Shown here piece after piece: positions 53,865 through 64,000 of a stretch of 64,000 bases of DNA (within the stretch, counting starts at the first letter, position 1; each line of letters opens with the position of its first letter). The translations under genes and the position numbers were made by a program. Source of the stretch: Aromatoleum toluvorans (lineage in GTDB: Bacteria; Pseudomonadota; Gammaproteobacteria; Burkholderiales; Rhodocyclaceae); assembly GCF_012910905.1 (NCBI RefSeq), contig NZ_WTVN01000005.1, forward strand, positions 100,116 through 164,115. The letters run 5' to 3'. Under the pieces are notes generated by a model. It was not told the DNA's origin. It did not search any database and worked only from the letters and a program-made list of their open reading frames with translations.

Positions 53865-55145
53865 ATGTCCGCCATCGAAAACCTGCCCGACACCGACCAC
53901 GGCCTCCTGCGCTTCCTCACCTGCGGCAGCGTCGACGACGGCAAGAGCACGCTGATCGGCCGCCTGCTGTTCGACACCAAGACCATCCTCGCCGACACCC
54001 TCAACGCCATCGAGAAGACCTCGGCCAAGCGCGGCATGAGCGCGGTCGACCTGTCGCTGCTCACCGACGGCCTGCAGGCCGAGCGCGAACAGGGCATCAC
54101 GATCGACGTCGCCTATCGCTACTTCTCCACCGGCACGCGCAAATACATCATCGCCGACGCCCCGGGCCACGAGCAGTACACCCGCAACATGGTCACGGCC
54201 GCCTCGACCGCCAACCTCGCGATCATCCTCGTCGATGCGCGCAAGGGCGTCCTCACGCAGACCCGCCGCCACTCCTACCTCGCGAGCCTGGTCGGCATCC
54301 CGCATCTTCTCGTCGCGGTGAACAAGATGGACCTCGTCGACTACGACCAGGCCACCTTCGAACGCATCAAGGCCGACTACCTCGCCTTCGCCGACAAGGT
54401 CGGCATCAAGGACGTGCGCTTCATTCCGCTGTCCGCGCTCAACGGCGACATGATCGTCGACCGCGGCGACCGCCTCGGCTGGTACGACGGCCCCACGCTG
54501 CTCGACATCCTCGAAACGGCCCCCGCCGCCCACACCGAACAGGCCGAGAACTTCCGCTTCCCGGTGCAGTTCGTCTGCCGTCCGCAGGACTCGGCGAACC
54601 CCGAACTGCACGACTTCCGCGGCTTCATGGGGCGCGTCGAATCCGGCGAGGTTGCCGTCGGCGACGCCGTCACCGTGCTGCCGTCGGGACGCACCAGCAC
54701 CGTCAAGGACATCCAGATCGGCGGCGCCAGCATCGAACGCGCGATCCACGAACAGTCGGTCACGCTGCTGCTCGCGGACGAGATCGACATCTCGCGCGGC
54801 GACATGATCGTCAAGAGCAGCGAACAGCCCGAACAACTGAAGCAGATCGATGCGACCCTGTGCTGGCTGTCCGAGACGCCGCTGTCGCCCGCCCGCACCT
54901 ACGTGCTGCGCCACACCACGCGCGAAGTGAAGGCCAAGGTCGCGAAGATCGAGTGCCTGCTGAACGTGAACACGCTGGAACGCGAACCCGCCAGCGCGCT
55001 GGCGATGAACGATATCGCGCGCCTGACGCTCAAACTCGCGCAACCGATCTTTGCCGACCCTTACGTGGAGAACCGCGCCACCGGCGCCTTCATCATCATC
55101 GACGAAAGCACCAACAACACCGTCGGTGCCGGCATGATCGGCTGA
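53865..55145 (+). CDS. cysN: Sulfate adenylyltransferase subunit CysN
   Basis: 426-aa GTPase subunit of ATP sulfurylase; GTP hydrolysis drives APS formation by CysD. GTPase motifs: GSVDDGKST (21-29), DAPGHEQY and NKMDL, then EF-Tu-like beta domains. It is not fused to CysC, in line with APS-type CysH. ATG after AAGGAAACAAAACC. Its separation from cysD by the repeats raises the chance of uneven expression. Confidence 0.95.
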   Translation: MSAIENLPDTDHGLLRFLTCGSVDDGKSTLIGRLLFDTKTILADTLNAIEKTSAKRGMSAVDLSLLTDGLQAEREQGITIDVAYRYFSTGTRKYIIADAPGHEQYTRNMVTAASTANLAIILVDARKGVLTQTRRHSYLASLVGIPHLLVAVNKMDLVDYDQATFERIKADYLAFADKVGIKDVRFIPLSALNGDMIVDRGDRLGWYDGPTLLDILETAPAAHTEQAENFRFPVQFVCRPQDSANPELHDFRGFMGRVESGEVAVGDAVTVLPSGRTSTVKDIQIGGASIERAIHEQSVTLLLADEIDISRGDMIVKSSEQPEQLKQIDATLCWLSETPLSPARTYVLRHTTREVKAKVAKIECLLNVNTLEREPASALAMNDIARLTLKLAQPIFADPYVENRATGAFIIIDESTNNTVGAGMIG

Positions 55146-55294
55146 CCGGCGCGCCCGCTGAAGCGAGATTCGGCCCCGGCCGCCGCCCCGGCGCCCGGGG
55201 CGCGATGTTTTCCCCTGAAGGCCCGGGTGTGGGAGAATCGCGCCTTGCCGATTTGTCTGCTGGCCGGCACAGCAACGCAATATAGAAGACACAC

Positions 55295-56569
55295 ATGAAA
55301 TGTCTCGATGATTTCCGCCTGCGGTTCGGGAGCAGGGAATACGTACCGATCATGATTGGCGGGATGGGCGTAGACATCTCGACGTCCGACCTGTCGCTCG
55401 AAGCAGCGCGCCTCGGCGGCATTGGCCACATCTCCGACGCGATGATCCCGACGGTGAGCGACCGCCGCTACGACACCAAGTACGTGCGCGACAAGCTCAA
55501 GCAGTACAAGTACAACGTCGCCAACGCCAACAAGTCGGAAGTGCAGTTCGACCTCGGCCTGCTCGAGGAAGCCCAGAAGACGCACGTCACGCGCACCATG
55601 GAACGCAAGCGCGGCGACGGGCTGATCTTCATGAACTGCATGGAAAAACTCACGATGAACGGCCCCAAGGAGACGCTGCGTGTGCGCCTGCGTGCCGCGA
55701 TGGATGCCGGCATCGACGGCATCACACTCGCTGCCGGCCTGCACCTGGGCTCGTTCGGCCTGATCGAGGACCACCCGCGCTTCCGCGACGTGAAGCTCGG
55801 CATCATCGTCTCCTCCCTGCGCGCGCTCGTGCTGTTCCTGCGCAAGTCCGCGCGCACCAACCGCCTGCCCGACTACGTCGTCGTCGAGGGTCCGCTCGCC
55901 GGCGGCCACCTCGGTTTCGGCATGGACTGGGCACAGTACGACCTGCACACCATCGTCGCCGAAATCCGCGAGTATCTCGCCGCGGAGAAGCTCGACATCC
56001 CGCTGATCCCGGCCGGCGGCATCTTCACCGGCAGCGACGGCGTGTCCTTCCTCGAAGCCGGCGCCGCCGCGATCCAGGTCGCCACGCGCTTCACCGTGTC
56101 GCACGAATGCGGCCTGCCGCCGGACGTGCAGCAGCACTACTTCGGCGCCAACGAAAACGACATCGAGGTCAACAACACCTCGCCCACCGGCTACCCGATG
56201 CGCATGCTCAAGAGCAGCCCGTCGATCGGCGCCGGCATTCGCCCGAATTGCGAAGCCTACGGCTACCTGCTCGACGGCAACGGCAACTGCGCCTACATCA
56301 CCGCCTACAACCGCGAACTCGCACTGCACCCCGACGCAAAGCGGCTGTCGGTGATGGACAAGACCTGCCTGTGCACGCACATGCGCAACTTCGACTGCTG
56401 GACCTGCGGCCACTACACCTACCGGCTCAAGGACACCACGCACCGGCGCGCCGACGGCAGCTACCAGATCCTCAGCGCCGAGCACATCTTCCACGACTAC
56501 CAGTACAGCAAGGACAACAAGATCGCGCTGCCGCCGGTCGAGACCTGCGAACCGGCCAAGCCGGCCTGA
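55295..56569 (+). CDS. Nitronate monooxygenase-like FMN enzyme with extra Cys cluster
   Basis: 424-aa TIM-barrel flavoprotein of the nitronate monooxygenase/2-nitropropane dioxygenase family: MIGGMGVDIST at the N-terminus, then VVVEGPLAGGHLGF and IPAGGIFTGSDGVSFLEAGAAAIQVATRF, the FMN-phosphate binding strands. It is longer than usual members (about 320-360 aa) because of a C-terminal region with Cys358, Cys360, Cys368 and Cys371 (CLC...CWTC), which could hold a metal or Fe-S cluster. Substrate unknown. Ends before a strong hairpin. Confidence 0.85.
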   Translation: MKCLDDFRLRFGSREYVPIMIGGMGVDISTSDLSLEAARLGGIGHISDAMIPTVSDRRYDTKYVRDKLKQYKYNVANANKSEVQFDLGLLEEAQKTHVTRTMERKRGDGLIFMNCMEKLTMNGPKETLRVRLRAAMDAGIDGITLAAGLHLGSFGLIEDHPRFRDVKLGIIVSSLRALVLFLRKSARTNRLPDYVVVEGPLAGGHLGFGMDWAQYDLHTIVAEIREYLAAEKLDIPLIPAGGIFTGSDGVSFLEAGAAAIQVATRFTVSHECGLPPDVQQHYFGANENDIEVNNTSPTGYPMRMLKSSPSIGAGIRPNCEAYGYLLDGNGNCAYITAYNRELALHPDAKRLSVMDKTCLCTHMRNFDCWTCGHYTYRLKDTTHRRADGSYQILSAEHIFHDYQYSKDNKIALPPVETCEPAKPA

Positions 56570-56595
56570 TCCCGCCGGCTGACCGGCAAGCACAC

Positions 56596-56632
56596 GAAGG
56601 GCGTGCCCGCGACACTCGCGGCCACGCCCTTC
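56596..56632 (+). terminator. Stem-loop terminator after the NMO-like gene
   Basis: GAAGGGCGTG and CACGCCCTTC form a perfect 10-bp stem, with an inner CCGCG/CGCGG pair in the loop. Only TT follows, so it is less certain as a Rho-independent terminator. Confidence 0.5.
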
Positions 56633-56768
56633 TTGCGTCCGCCCCCCCCGATCCGGCTGCCCGACGCTCCGGACGTCGCCGCGGGAACGCTTGCGGCCGC
56701 CCGCACTCATACGATCGGATGCTTCATGCATGCCGCAAGCCGGATGCGTTCCGGTGCGAGGAATGCGT

Positions 56769-58178
56769 ATGCGCAGAACGATCTGGGCGCTGCTCGCGCT
56801 CGCACTGCTGATCCTCGGTTTCCTCCTGCACAACCGTCCGGCCGCCGCGCCCGCCGGTGGCGAGGTCGTCGTGCTGCGCATCGACGGCGTGATCGGACCG
56901 GCGACCTCGGATTTCTTCGCGCGCGAGCTCGCCCGGGCGCACAAGCGGCAGGCGGGTCTCGTGGTGCTGGCGATGGACACCCCGGGCGGCCTCGACACCT
57001 CGATGCGCGCCATCATCAAGGACATCCTCGCCGCACCGCTCCCCATCGCCACCTGGGTCGGCCCGGAGGGCGCGCGCGCCGCGAGCGCCGGCACCTACAT
57101 CCTGTACGCCAGCCACATCGCCGCGATGGCCCCCGCCACCAACCTCGGCGCGGCGACGCCGGTGGCGATCGGCATGCCGGGCGGCAAACCCGACGGCGTC
57201 ACGCCGCGCAAGGACAAGAAGGACGACAAGTCGGCCGAAAGCCCCGCAGCGGTCGGCGATGCGATGATGGAAAAGGTGCGCAACGACGCCGCGGCCTACC
57301 TGCGCAGCCTGGCGCAGTTGCGCGGGCGCAGCGGTGACTTCGCCGAACGCGCGGTGCGCGAGGCCGCCAGCCTGTCGGCCGACGAAGCGCTCGCCGCGGG
57401 CGTCATCGACGTGATCGCCGCCGATCTGCCCGAACTGATGGCGAAGCTCGACGGCCGCGAGGTGAAACTCAACGGCGGACGCATGCAACGCCTCGCGACC
57501 GCCGCCGCGGCCATCACCGAAATCGCACCCGACTGGCGCATGCGCGTGCTCGCCATCGTGTCCAACCCGCAGCTCGCGCTGATGCTGATGATGATCGGCA
57601 TCTACGCGCTGTTCTTCGAATTCACCAACCCGGGCTTCGGCGTGCCGGGCGTCGCGGGCGCGATCTGCCTGCTGGTGGCGCTGTACGCCTTCCACCTCCT
57701 GCCCGTAAACTGGGCCGGCGTCGCGCTGGTCGCGCTCGGCGCGATCCTGATGCTCGCCGAAGCCTTCCTGCCGAGCTTCGGCGCGCTCGGCGTCGGCGGC
57801 ATCGTCGCCTTCGTCGTCGGCGGCCTCTTCCTCATGGACACCGAAGCGCCCGGCTTCGGCATCCCGCTGCCCTTCCTGGTCGGCCTCGCGGTCACCAGCG
57901 CGCTCCTGATCGGAGCCGTCGGCAGCTTCGCCGCCCGCACCCGGAGCCGGCCCGTCGTCAGCGGCCGCGAGCAGCTGAGCGGCGCGATCGCGACGGTCAG
58001 CACCGTGACCGCGGACGGCGCATGGGCCCTCGTCCAGGGCGAATCCTGGCGCGTGGCGAGCGACTCGCCGCTCGCGCCGGGCGACCGCGTGCGTGTTACC
58101 CGACTCGACGGCCTCACCCTGCACGTCGAGCCACTGCCCCCCGAACCGCCCCATCGCCCCGGAGGAAGCCCGCCATGA
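56769..58178 (+). CDS. NfeD-family membrane serine protease
   Basis: 469 aa of the long NfeD (ClpP-class) type: signal-anchor helix ([16 protein letters not shown]), a protease domain with the catalytic Ser106 in [15 protein letters not shown], a run of membrane helices (about 255-400) and a C-terminal OB-like NfeD domain ([25 protein letters not shown]). Homologues cut the hydrophobic C-terminus of stomatin/slipin. The start 7 bases after GAGG is preferred to the ATG two codons upstream. Coupled to slipin by ATGA. Confidence 0.9.
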   Translation: MRRTIWALLALALLILGFLLHNRPAAAPAGGEVVVLRIDGVIGPATSDFFARELARAHKRQAGLVVLAMDTPGGLDTSMRAIIKDILAAPLPIATWVGPEGARAASAGTYILYASHIAAMAPATNLGAATPVAIGMPGGKPDGVTPRKDKKDDKSAESPAAVGDAMMEKVRNDAAAYLRSLAQLRGRSGDFAERAVREAASLSADEALAAGVIDVIAADLPELMAKLDGREVKLNGGRMQRLATAAAAITEIAPDWRMRVLAIVSNPQLALMLMMIGIYALFFEFTNPGFGVPGVAGAICLLVALYAFHLLPVNWAGVALVALGAILMLAEAFLPSFGALGVGGIVAFVVGGLFLMDTEAPGFGIPLPFLVGLAVTSALLIGAVGSFAARTRSRPVVSGREQLSGAIATVSTVTADGAWALVQGESWRVASDSPLAPGDRVRVTRLDGLTLHVEPLPPEPPHRPGGSPP

Positions 58179-58951
58179 TCTTCGACCTCAATCTCGGGCT
58201 GGGCACGGTCCTGATCATCCTCGTCGCGCTGGTCGCATCCGCGCTGCGGATCCTGCGCGAATACGAACGCGGCGTCGTCTTCATGCTCGGCCGCTTCTGG
58301 CGGGTCAAGGGACCGGGCCTCGTCATCGTGATTCCCGGCATCCAGCAGATGGTCAAGGTCGACCTGCGCGTCGTCACCCTCGACGTGCCGAGCCAGGACG
58401 TGATCTCGCGCGACAACGTGTCGGTGAAGGTGAACGCGATCGTGTTCTTCCGCGTCATCGACCCGCAGAAGGCCATCATCCAGGTCGAGAACTACCTCGT
58501 CGCCACCAGCCAGCTCGCGCAGACCACGCTGCGCGCGGTGCTGGGCAAGCACGAGCTCGACGAGATGCTCGCCGAACGCGAGAAGCTCAATCTCGACGTG
58601 CAGCAGATCCTCGACGCCCAGACCGATGCGTGGGGCATCAAGGTCGCCAATGTCGAGATCAAGCACATCGACCTCAACGAAAGCATGATCCGCGCGATCG
58701 CCCGCCAGGCCGAGGCCGAGCGCGAGCGGCGCGCCAAGGTGATCCATGCCGAAGGCGAGAAACAGGCGGCGGAGAGCCTGATGGCCGCGGCCGCGACGCT
58801 CGCGCGCGAACCCGCCGCGATGCAGCTGCGCTACCTCCAGACCCTCACCCAGATCGCCGGCGACAAGGCCGCGACGATCGTGTTCCCGGTGCCGGTCGAC
58901 CTGTTGAAGGGGCTCGTCGCCGAGGCATCGCGGAAAATACCCTCCGAATGA
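58175..58951 (+). CDS. Slipin/stomatin-family membrane protein
   Basis: 258-aa SPFH (band 7) protein: an N-terminal hydrophobic hairpin ([18 protein letters not shown]), then [30 protein letters not shown], the slipin signature, and a C-terminal coiled coil (about 165-215). It is the membrane partner and probable substrate of the NfeD protease next to it; such pairs are linked to membrane domains and envelope stress. Ends 42 bp before the hslU 3' end. Confidence 0.92.
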   Translation: MIFDLNLGLGTVLIILVALVASALRILREYERGVVFMLGRFWRVKGPGLVIVIPGIQQMVKVDLRVVTLDVPSQDVISRDNVSVKVNAIVFFRVIDPQKAIIQVENYLVATSQLAQTTLRAVLGKHELDEMLAEREKLNLDVQQILDAQTDAWGIKVANVEIKHIDLNESMIRAIARQAEAERERRAKVIHAEGEKQAAESLMAAAATLAREPAAMQLRYLQTLTQIAGDKAATIVFPVPVDLLKGLVAEASRKIPSE

Positions 58952-58962
58952 GGGAGAAAGCG

Positions 58963-58988
58963 TGGCGCCGGCGCGGAACCGGGCGCCA
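58963..58988. terminator. Stem-loop between slipin and hslU 3' ends
   Basis: TGGCGCC and GGCGCCA pair perfectly around 12 bases between two convergent genes. It could act for both; there is no T-run on either side. Confidence 0.35.
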
Positions 58989-58993
58989 TCACC

Positions 58994-60321
<1,328 letters not shown>

Positions 60322-60325
<4 letters not shown>

Positions 60326-60861
60326 CCCTCGAGCACCTCGATCACGTGACTCTGGTTCGTGTAAATGCACAGGTCGCCCGCGATCTGCAGCGATTTGCGC
60401 ACGATGTCCTCGGGCGGCAGGTCGGTATTCTCCAGCAGCGCACGCGCCGCCGACTGTGCGTACGCGCCGCCGCTGCCGATCGCGACGATGCCCTGCTCGG
60501 GCTCCAGCACGTCGCCGTTGCCGGTGATCACGAGCGAATTGTCGCGGTCCGCAACCGCCAGCATCGCCTCCAGCCGGCGCAGGATGCGGTCGGTGCGCCA
60601 GTCCTTCGCCAGCTCCACCGCGCTGCGCAGCAGGTTGCCCTGATGCTTCTCCAGTTTCGCCTCGAAGCGCTCGATCAGCGTGAACGCGTCGGCCGTACCC
60701 CCGGCAAAACCCGCGAGGATCTTGCCCTGGTAGATCGGCCGCACCTTGCGCGCGGTCGCCTTGATCACGATATTGCCCAGCGTGACCTGGCCGTCCCCGC
60801 CCAGCGCGACGCGGTTACCGCGGCGCACCGAGAGGATCGTGGTGCCGTGATACTGTTCCAT
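60322..60861 (-). CDS. hslV: ATP-dependent protease peptidase subunit HslV
   Basis: 179-aa proteasome-like peptidase. The catalytic Thr is residue 7: MEQYHG precedes TTILSVRR, so the leader must be removed to free it (E. coli has only Met before TT). [17 protein letters not shown] is the conserved core. First gene of hslVU. The ATG is the natural start; such a short leader is common in betaproteobacteria. Confidence 0.96.
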
Positions 60862-60902
60862 GTGGATATTCCTTGTGTCCGAGGGGCGGACGCGGGGCGG
60901 CC

Positions 60903-62069
60903 TCAGCTGCGCAACAGCACCACCGCAACCTGATCGACACCCATCATCCGCAGCAGTGCCGCAACCATCGCATTGACGTTGCGCAGCACGACCTTCTTAC
61001 CCTGCGCCTGCAGGGTGGCGAGAATATTGAATAGCGTCCCGGCGCTGACGAAGTCGATGCGCCGCAACTGGCCGCAATCGACTTCGACGTTCTGCAGACT
61101 GCTCGCATGCGCGGCCAGCTTGCGGATCTTCTCGACCGCCGTACTGGTGATTTCCCCGTCGAGGACGAAATCGCTGCTCGGCGGCGCGTCCAGATCGAGC
61201 GCCACCTCCTGCACCGAAGTCGACGACGCCGCCTGTTCGACGCGCGGCTCCCACGAGGGCGGGGACTCCTCGAAGGTGATCGCATAATCGACCGCCAGGT
61301 CCTCGAAGCGCTCCTGCTCGCCGGTGTGCTGAAGCATCTCCAGCAGCAGCAGCCAGATGTCGCGGCCGCTCGGCTCGCCGGCACGCACCTGGCCCGCGAG
61401 CATCTCGGCGAGCTGCCCGCAATTCAGCAGCGACACTTTCACCCGCTCGGCAGCAAACTCGCGCAACACCCCGCGGAACAGCGTGCAGCCGGTTTCATCG
61501 ACCGAGCGCAGGCGCCCCAGATCGATGCGGATCGCGCCGCTCTTCTTGCCGATGATCCCCATCTGCTGGAACTGCGCCGCCACCTGGCCCGACAGGCCGC
61601 CCGACATGTTCACCATCGGCGCCACATTGGAGCGGACGTGCTCCGGCGCACTCGACAGATCCGACCACGGCGGCGGCGACCGCTCGAAGCGCGTCGCATA
61701 GTCCAGCACCCGCTGCTCGAAGCGCTGGCGCTGTCCCGTCAGCCGGTACAAATCGAGCAGCATCATCCACAGCCCCTCGCCCGCGTGGCTGGCCTGGGCA
61801 TCCAGCACCCCGTTGAGCGCCGCCTCGGCCTCCGCCGTATTGCCGTTGGCGTACAGCACGGCCGCCTCCTCGTAGGCGGGGCCGATGCCGGCCGCCATCT
61901 CCTGCACTTCGACCTGGCCGGCACAGTGCGCGAGCGCGTGCGTCGGATCGCCGACCGAAAAATCCAGCTTGGACAGTTCGGGCGGCTCTGCCGAAGGCGC
62001 CGCGGCCGTCGGCGTGGCGGGCGATGGCGTTCCGGGAGCGGGCTTCTTGCCGAAGAATGGAAGAACCAC
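60903..62069 (-). CDS. Duplicated STAS-like-domain protein
   Basis: 388 aa, with two copies of a helical-repeat plus STAS-like unit. Helical halves: [39 protein letters not shown] and [43 protein letters not shown]-like halves: [38 protein letters not shown] and [38 protein letters not shown], the second complete at the C-terminus. The N-terminal 50 residues are Pro/Ala rich. It likely starts at GTG; the ATG 17 codons upstream is an alternative. No partner is known; position next to hslVU on the same strand. Confidence 0.8.
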   Translation of the reverse strand: MVLPFFGKKPAPGTPSPATPTAAAPSAEPPELSKLDFSVGDPTHALAHCAGQVEVQEMAAGIGPAYEEAAVLYANGNTAEAEAALNGVLDAQASHAGEGLWMMLLDLYRLTGQRQRFEQRVLDYATRFERSPPPWSDLSSAPEHVRSNVAPMVNMSGGLSGQVAAQFQQMGIIGKKSGAIRIDLGRLRSVDETGCTLFRGVLREFAAERVKVSLLNCGQLAEMLAGQVRAGEPSGRDIWLLLLEMLQHTGEQERFEDLAVDYAITFEESPPSWEPRVEQAASSTSVQEVALDLDAPPSSDFVLDGEITSTAVEKIRKLAAHASSLQNVEVDCGQLRRIDFVSAGTLFNILATLQAQGKKVVLRNVNAMVAALLRMMGVDQVAVVLLRS

Positions 62070-62251
62070 GTTGCGACCTGTGCGAACGGAATGGCTGTGG
62101 GGATTGCGGAAGGATAGCACTTTCGAACCCGGCTCTTGCGCTTCTCGCGCCGCATCCGCGCCGGCACGGGGAAAACCGCGGGGTCACCGACACCTTACCT
62201 TTTGCAATACAGTCCGGGCGGCACAGATGTAACAGAAGGCGTACCGTCGGC

Positions 62252-62257
62252 TAGAAT
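62252..62257 (+). promoter_or_regulatory. -10 box 6 bp before the ybgC start
   Basis: TAGAAT lies 6 bases before the ATG of ybgC, with no Shine-Dalgarno. A transcript would start at or near the start codon, as proposed for the Atm1-type gene. Confidence 0.45.
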
Positions 62258-62263
62258 GTTGCG

Positions 62264-62710
62264 ATGCACACACCCCGTCCGCCGTCGAGCCCCGTGGAAG
62301 AAAGCGTGTTTTCGCTGCCGATTCGCGTCTATTACGAGGATACCGACGCAGCCGGCGTGATCTACTACGCCAACTACCTGCGCTACTGCGAGCGTGCGCG
62401 CACCGAATGGCTGCGCGCGGCAGGCTTCGAGCAGCAGGCCCTGCTGACCGAACAGCGCATGGGTTTCGTCGTTCGTTCCGTGAATGGCGATTATCTGTCA
62501 CCCGGAATGCTCGATGATGCGTTACATGTCACGACGGGGGTCGAAACGCTCCGCGGAGCAAGCCTGGTGTTCGTGCAGAAGGTGATGCGCGGCGACGAGA
62601 TCCTGTTCCGCGGCCGTTTCGTCATCGCGTGCGTCGACCTCGACCGGAAACGCCCCACCCCCCTCCCCGCAGACATGCGCACAAAACTGGAAAAAATCGT
62701 ACAAGCATGA
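62264..62710 (+). CDS. ybgC: Acyl-CoA thioesterase YbgC of the Tol-Pal cluster
   Basis: 148-aa hotdog-fold thioesterase. VYYEDTDAAGVIYYANYLRYCERARTEWL is the classic 4-hydroxybenzoyl-CoA thioesterase/YbgC signature, with the catalytic Asp. Known to hydrolyse short acyl-CoAs and to associate with lipid enzymes. First gene of the tol operon; the tolQ start overlaps its stop (ATGA). Confidence 0.94.
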   Translation: MHTPRPPSSPVEESVFSLPIRVYYEDTDAAGVIYYANYLRYCERARTEWLRAAGFEQQALLTEQRMGFVVRSVNGDYLSPGMLDDALHVTTGVETLRGASLVFVQKVMRGDEILFRGRFVIACVDLDRKRPTPLPADMRTKLEKIVQA

Positions 62711-63381
62711 CCGTCACCAACGATCTCTCGATCATCAGCCTCATCAGCCAGGCCAGCGTGCTGGCCCAGCTCGTCATGGCCCTGCTCGCGGGCCTGTCGC
62801 TCGTGTCCTGGTACTGGATCTTCCGCAAGTCCTTCCAGATCCGCTCCGCCCGCAACAAGACCAACGGCTTCGAGCGCGACTTCTGGAGCGGCGGCGACCT
62901 CAACGCGCTGTTCCAGTCGGCCGCCGCCGCACGCCACGACACGGGCGGCATGGAGCGCATCTTCGAGTCCGGCTACCGCGAGTTCACCAAGCTGCGCAGC
63001 AAGAACCACGACCAGGCTTCGATCATCGACGGCGCGCGCCGCGCGATGCGGGCAACCTACCAGCGCGAAGTCGACGACCTCGAAGCCCATCTCGCCTTCC
63101 TCGCCTCGGTCGGTTCGGTGTCGCCCTACATCGGCCTCTTCGGCACCGTGTGGGGGATCATGAACGCCTTCCGCGGCCTGTCGAACGTCCACTCGGCGAC
63201 ACTCGCCAACGTCGCGCCGGGCATCGCCGAGGCGCTGGTCGCCACCGCGATCGGCCTCTTTGCCGCGATCCCCGCCGTGGTCGCCTACAACCGCTTCGCG
63301 CACGACATCGACCGCATCAGCATCCGCTTCGAGAGCTTCATGGAAGAGTTCTCGAACATCCTGCAGCGCCAGCTGCGCTGA
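62707..63381 (+). CDS. tolQ: Tol-Pal system proton channel TolQ
   Basis: 224-aa inner-membrane protein with three transmembrane helices (about 15-40, 130-150, 165-190), the TolQ/ExbB layout. [13 protein letters not shown] and the late [24 protein letters not shown] are conserved TolQ stretches. With TolR it uses the proton gradient to energise TolA for outer-membrane invagination at division. Confidence 0.96.
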   Translation: MTVTNDLSIISLISQASVLAQLVMALLAGLSLVSWYWIFRKSFQIRSARNKTNGFERDFWSGGDLNALFQSAAAARHDTGGMERIFESGYREFTKLRSKNHDQASIIDGARRAMRATYQREVDDLEAHLAFLASVGSVSPYIGLFGTVWGIMNAFRGLSNVHSATLANVAPGIAEALVATAIGLFAAIPAVVAYNRFAHDIDRISIRFESFMEEFSNILQRQLR

Positions 63382-63397
63382 GCGGGAGGACGCACCG

Positions 63398-63808
63398 ATG
63401 CGCCAGCGCCGCCTGATGAACCAGATCAACGTCGTCCCCTACATCGACGTGATGCTGGTGCTGCTCGTGATCTTCATGGTCACGGCGCCGATGATCCAGA
63501 CCGGCAGCGTCGACCTCCCGACCGTGGGCGGGGTGCCGCAGCCGCCAGCCGAAGCGATGGTCGTCTCCGTGAAGAAGGATGGCTCCCTGACCTTCAAGCT
63601 CACGGGCGGCTCGACCGAACAGAAGATGAGCAGCACCGAACTGCTGCGCGAGCTCCATGGCGTCATTCAGCGCAACCCGCAGCAACCAATCCTGGTCGCC
63701 GCGGACAAACAGGTGTCGTACGAGCGCGTGATGGACACCCTCGACAGCATCCGCAAGGCGGGCTTCCAGAAAGTCGGCCTGCAGACGAACACCAGCAGCA
63801 CCCGATGA
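63398..63808 (+). CDS. tolR: Tol-Pal system protein TolR
   Basis: 136-aa ExbD/TolR protein: one transmembrane helix ([16 protein letters not shown]) with the proton-relay Asp in [12 protein letters not shown], and a periplasmic domain. Start after GGGAGGACGCACCG. The stop overlaps the tolA start (ATGA). Confidence 0.96.
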   Translation: MRQRRLMNQINVVPYIDVMLVLLVIFMVTAPMIQTGSVDLPTVGGVPQPPAEAMVVSVKKDGSLTFKLTGGSTEQKMSSTELLRELHGVIQRNPQQPILVAADKQVSYERVMDTLDSIRKAGFQKVGLQTNTSSTR

Positions 63809-64000
63809 AAGACACGCATCTTGACCTGCAGCGCGATCAGCCCGGCAAGTGGGCATCGGCAGCGCTGACGGTCGTCGTCCACCTCGGCCTCATCGCCTTC
63901 CTCGTGTTCGGCATCCGCTGGCAGAGCAGTCCGCCCGCGTCGCTCGAGGTCGAGCTCGTCGCCGCACCGTCGGCCCACCCCGCGCCGGAGCCCCCGCCAC
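63805..64000 (+). CDS. tolA: TolA/TonB-like energy transducer (N-terminal part)
   Basis: Cut by the window end; 65 residues are visible. A short cytoplasmic N-terminus is followed by a transmembrane helix ([17 protein letters not shown]) and the start of a Pro-rich periplasmic region. Position after tolR makes TolA the natural identity. Confidence 0.85.
   Translation, partial: MKDTHLDLQRDQPGKWASAALTVVVHLGLIAFLVFGIRWQSSPPASLEVELVAAPSAHPAPEPPP

Noticed and set aside
56641..56650. Run of C residues after the NMO-like gene
   Set aside because: Homopolymer in non-coding DNA; may matter for sequencing but no phase-variable gene is in frame with it.

Overview
The window is a GC-rich, densely coded stretch of chromosome from a betaproteobacterium. 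The gene content (ubiquinone and sulfate-assimilation genes, tolQRA with ybgC, an HslV with the MEQYHG leader, several beta-oxidation sets) fits the Rhodocyclales, in the Azoarcus/Aromatoleum/Thauera area. That placement is inference from gene content; there is no rRNA or marker phylogeny here. I see no tRNA, rRNA, CRISPR array, prophage or transposase gene.

Layout. 0-7 kb: cyaY diverges from lptM-lysA; the dTDP-L-rhamnose operon rfbBACD runs on the minus strand and ends in an unrecognised small gene; dacB follows. 7-16 kb (minus strand): a small membrane protein, ubiD, pyrF, a secreted 81-aa protein with its own terminator, ubiA-ubiC, recG-ridA, fliW, a SPOR-domain protein and a DUF2802 protein. 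16-19 kb: elyC-like, pirin and RutE-like nitroreductase genes on the plus strand. 18.8-32.2 kb (minus strand): fatty-acid degradation, with a PaaG-like isomerase, a thiolase, a dehydrogenase-first bifunctional enzyme, a FadL porin, an acyl-CoA thioesterase, a hydratase-first FadJ-like enzyme, a second thiolase, FadE and a TetR regulator with a PsrA-like operator.

32-42 kb: a CbbR-like regulator diverges from a beta-carbonic anhydrase. Then comes a more accessory block: an endonuclease/exonuclease/phosphatase-family protein, an ABC exporter-like protein whose nucleotide-binding domain has lost its catalytic motifs, a GH5 glucanase, a GH13 glucosidase, and a Fic protein preceded by an array of palindromes. 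41-48 kb: rmuC, an Atm1-type ABC transporter, a Kef-type antiporter and an L-asparaginase. 47.6-55.1 kb: sulfate assimilation (cysB, a TSUP permease, cysI, DUF934, an APS-type cysH, cysD, cysN), with two inverted palindromic repeat elements between cysD and cysN. 55-64 kb: a nitronate-monooxygenase-like flavoprotein with an extra four-cysteine cluster, nfeD-slipin, hslVU, a protein with two STAS-like modules, and ybgC-tolQ-tolR-tolA running off the edge.

The most unusual items are the pseudo-ATPase ABC protein in the carbohydrate block, the Fic upstream palindrome array, and three related palindromic repeats (one near 19.8 kb, two near 53.6 kb) that share a core motif.
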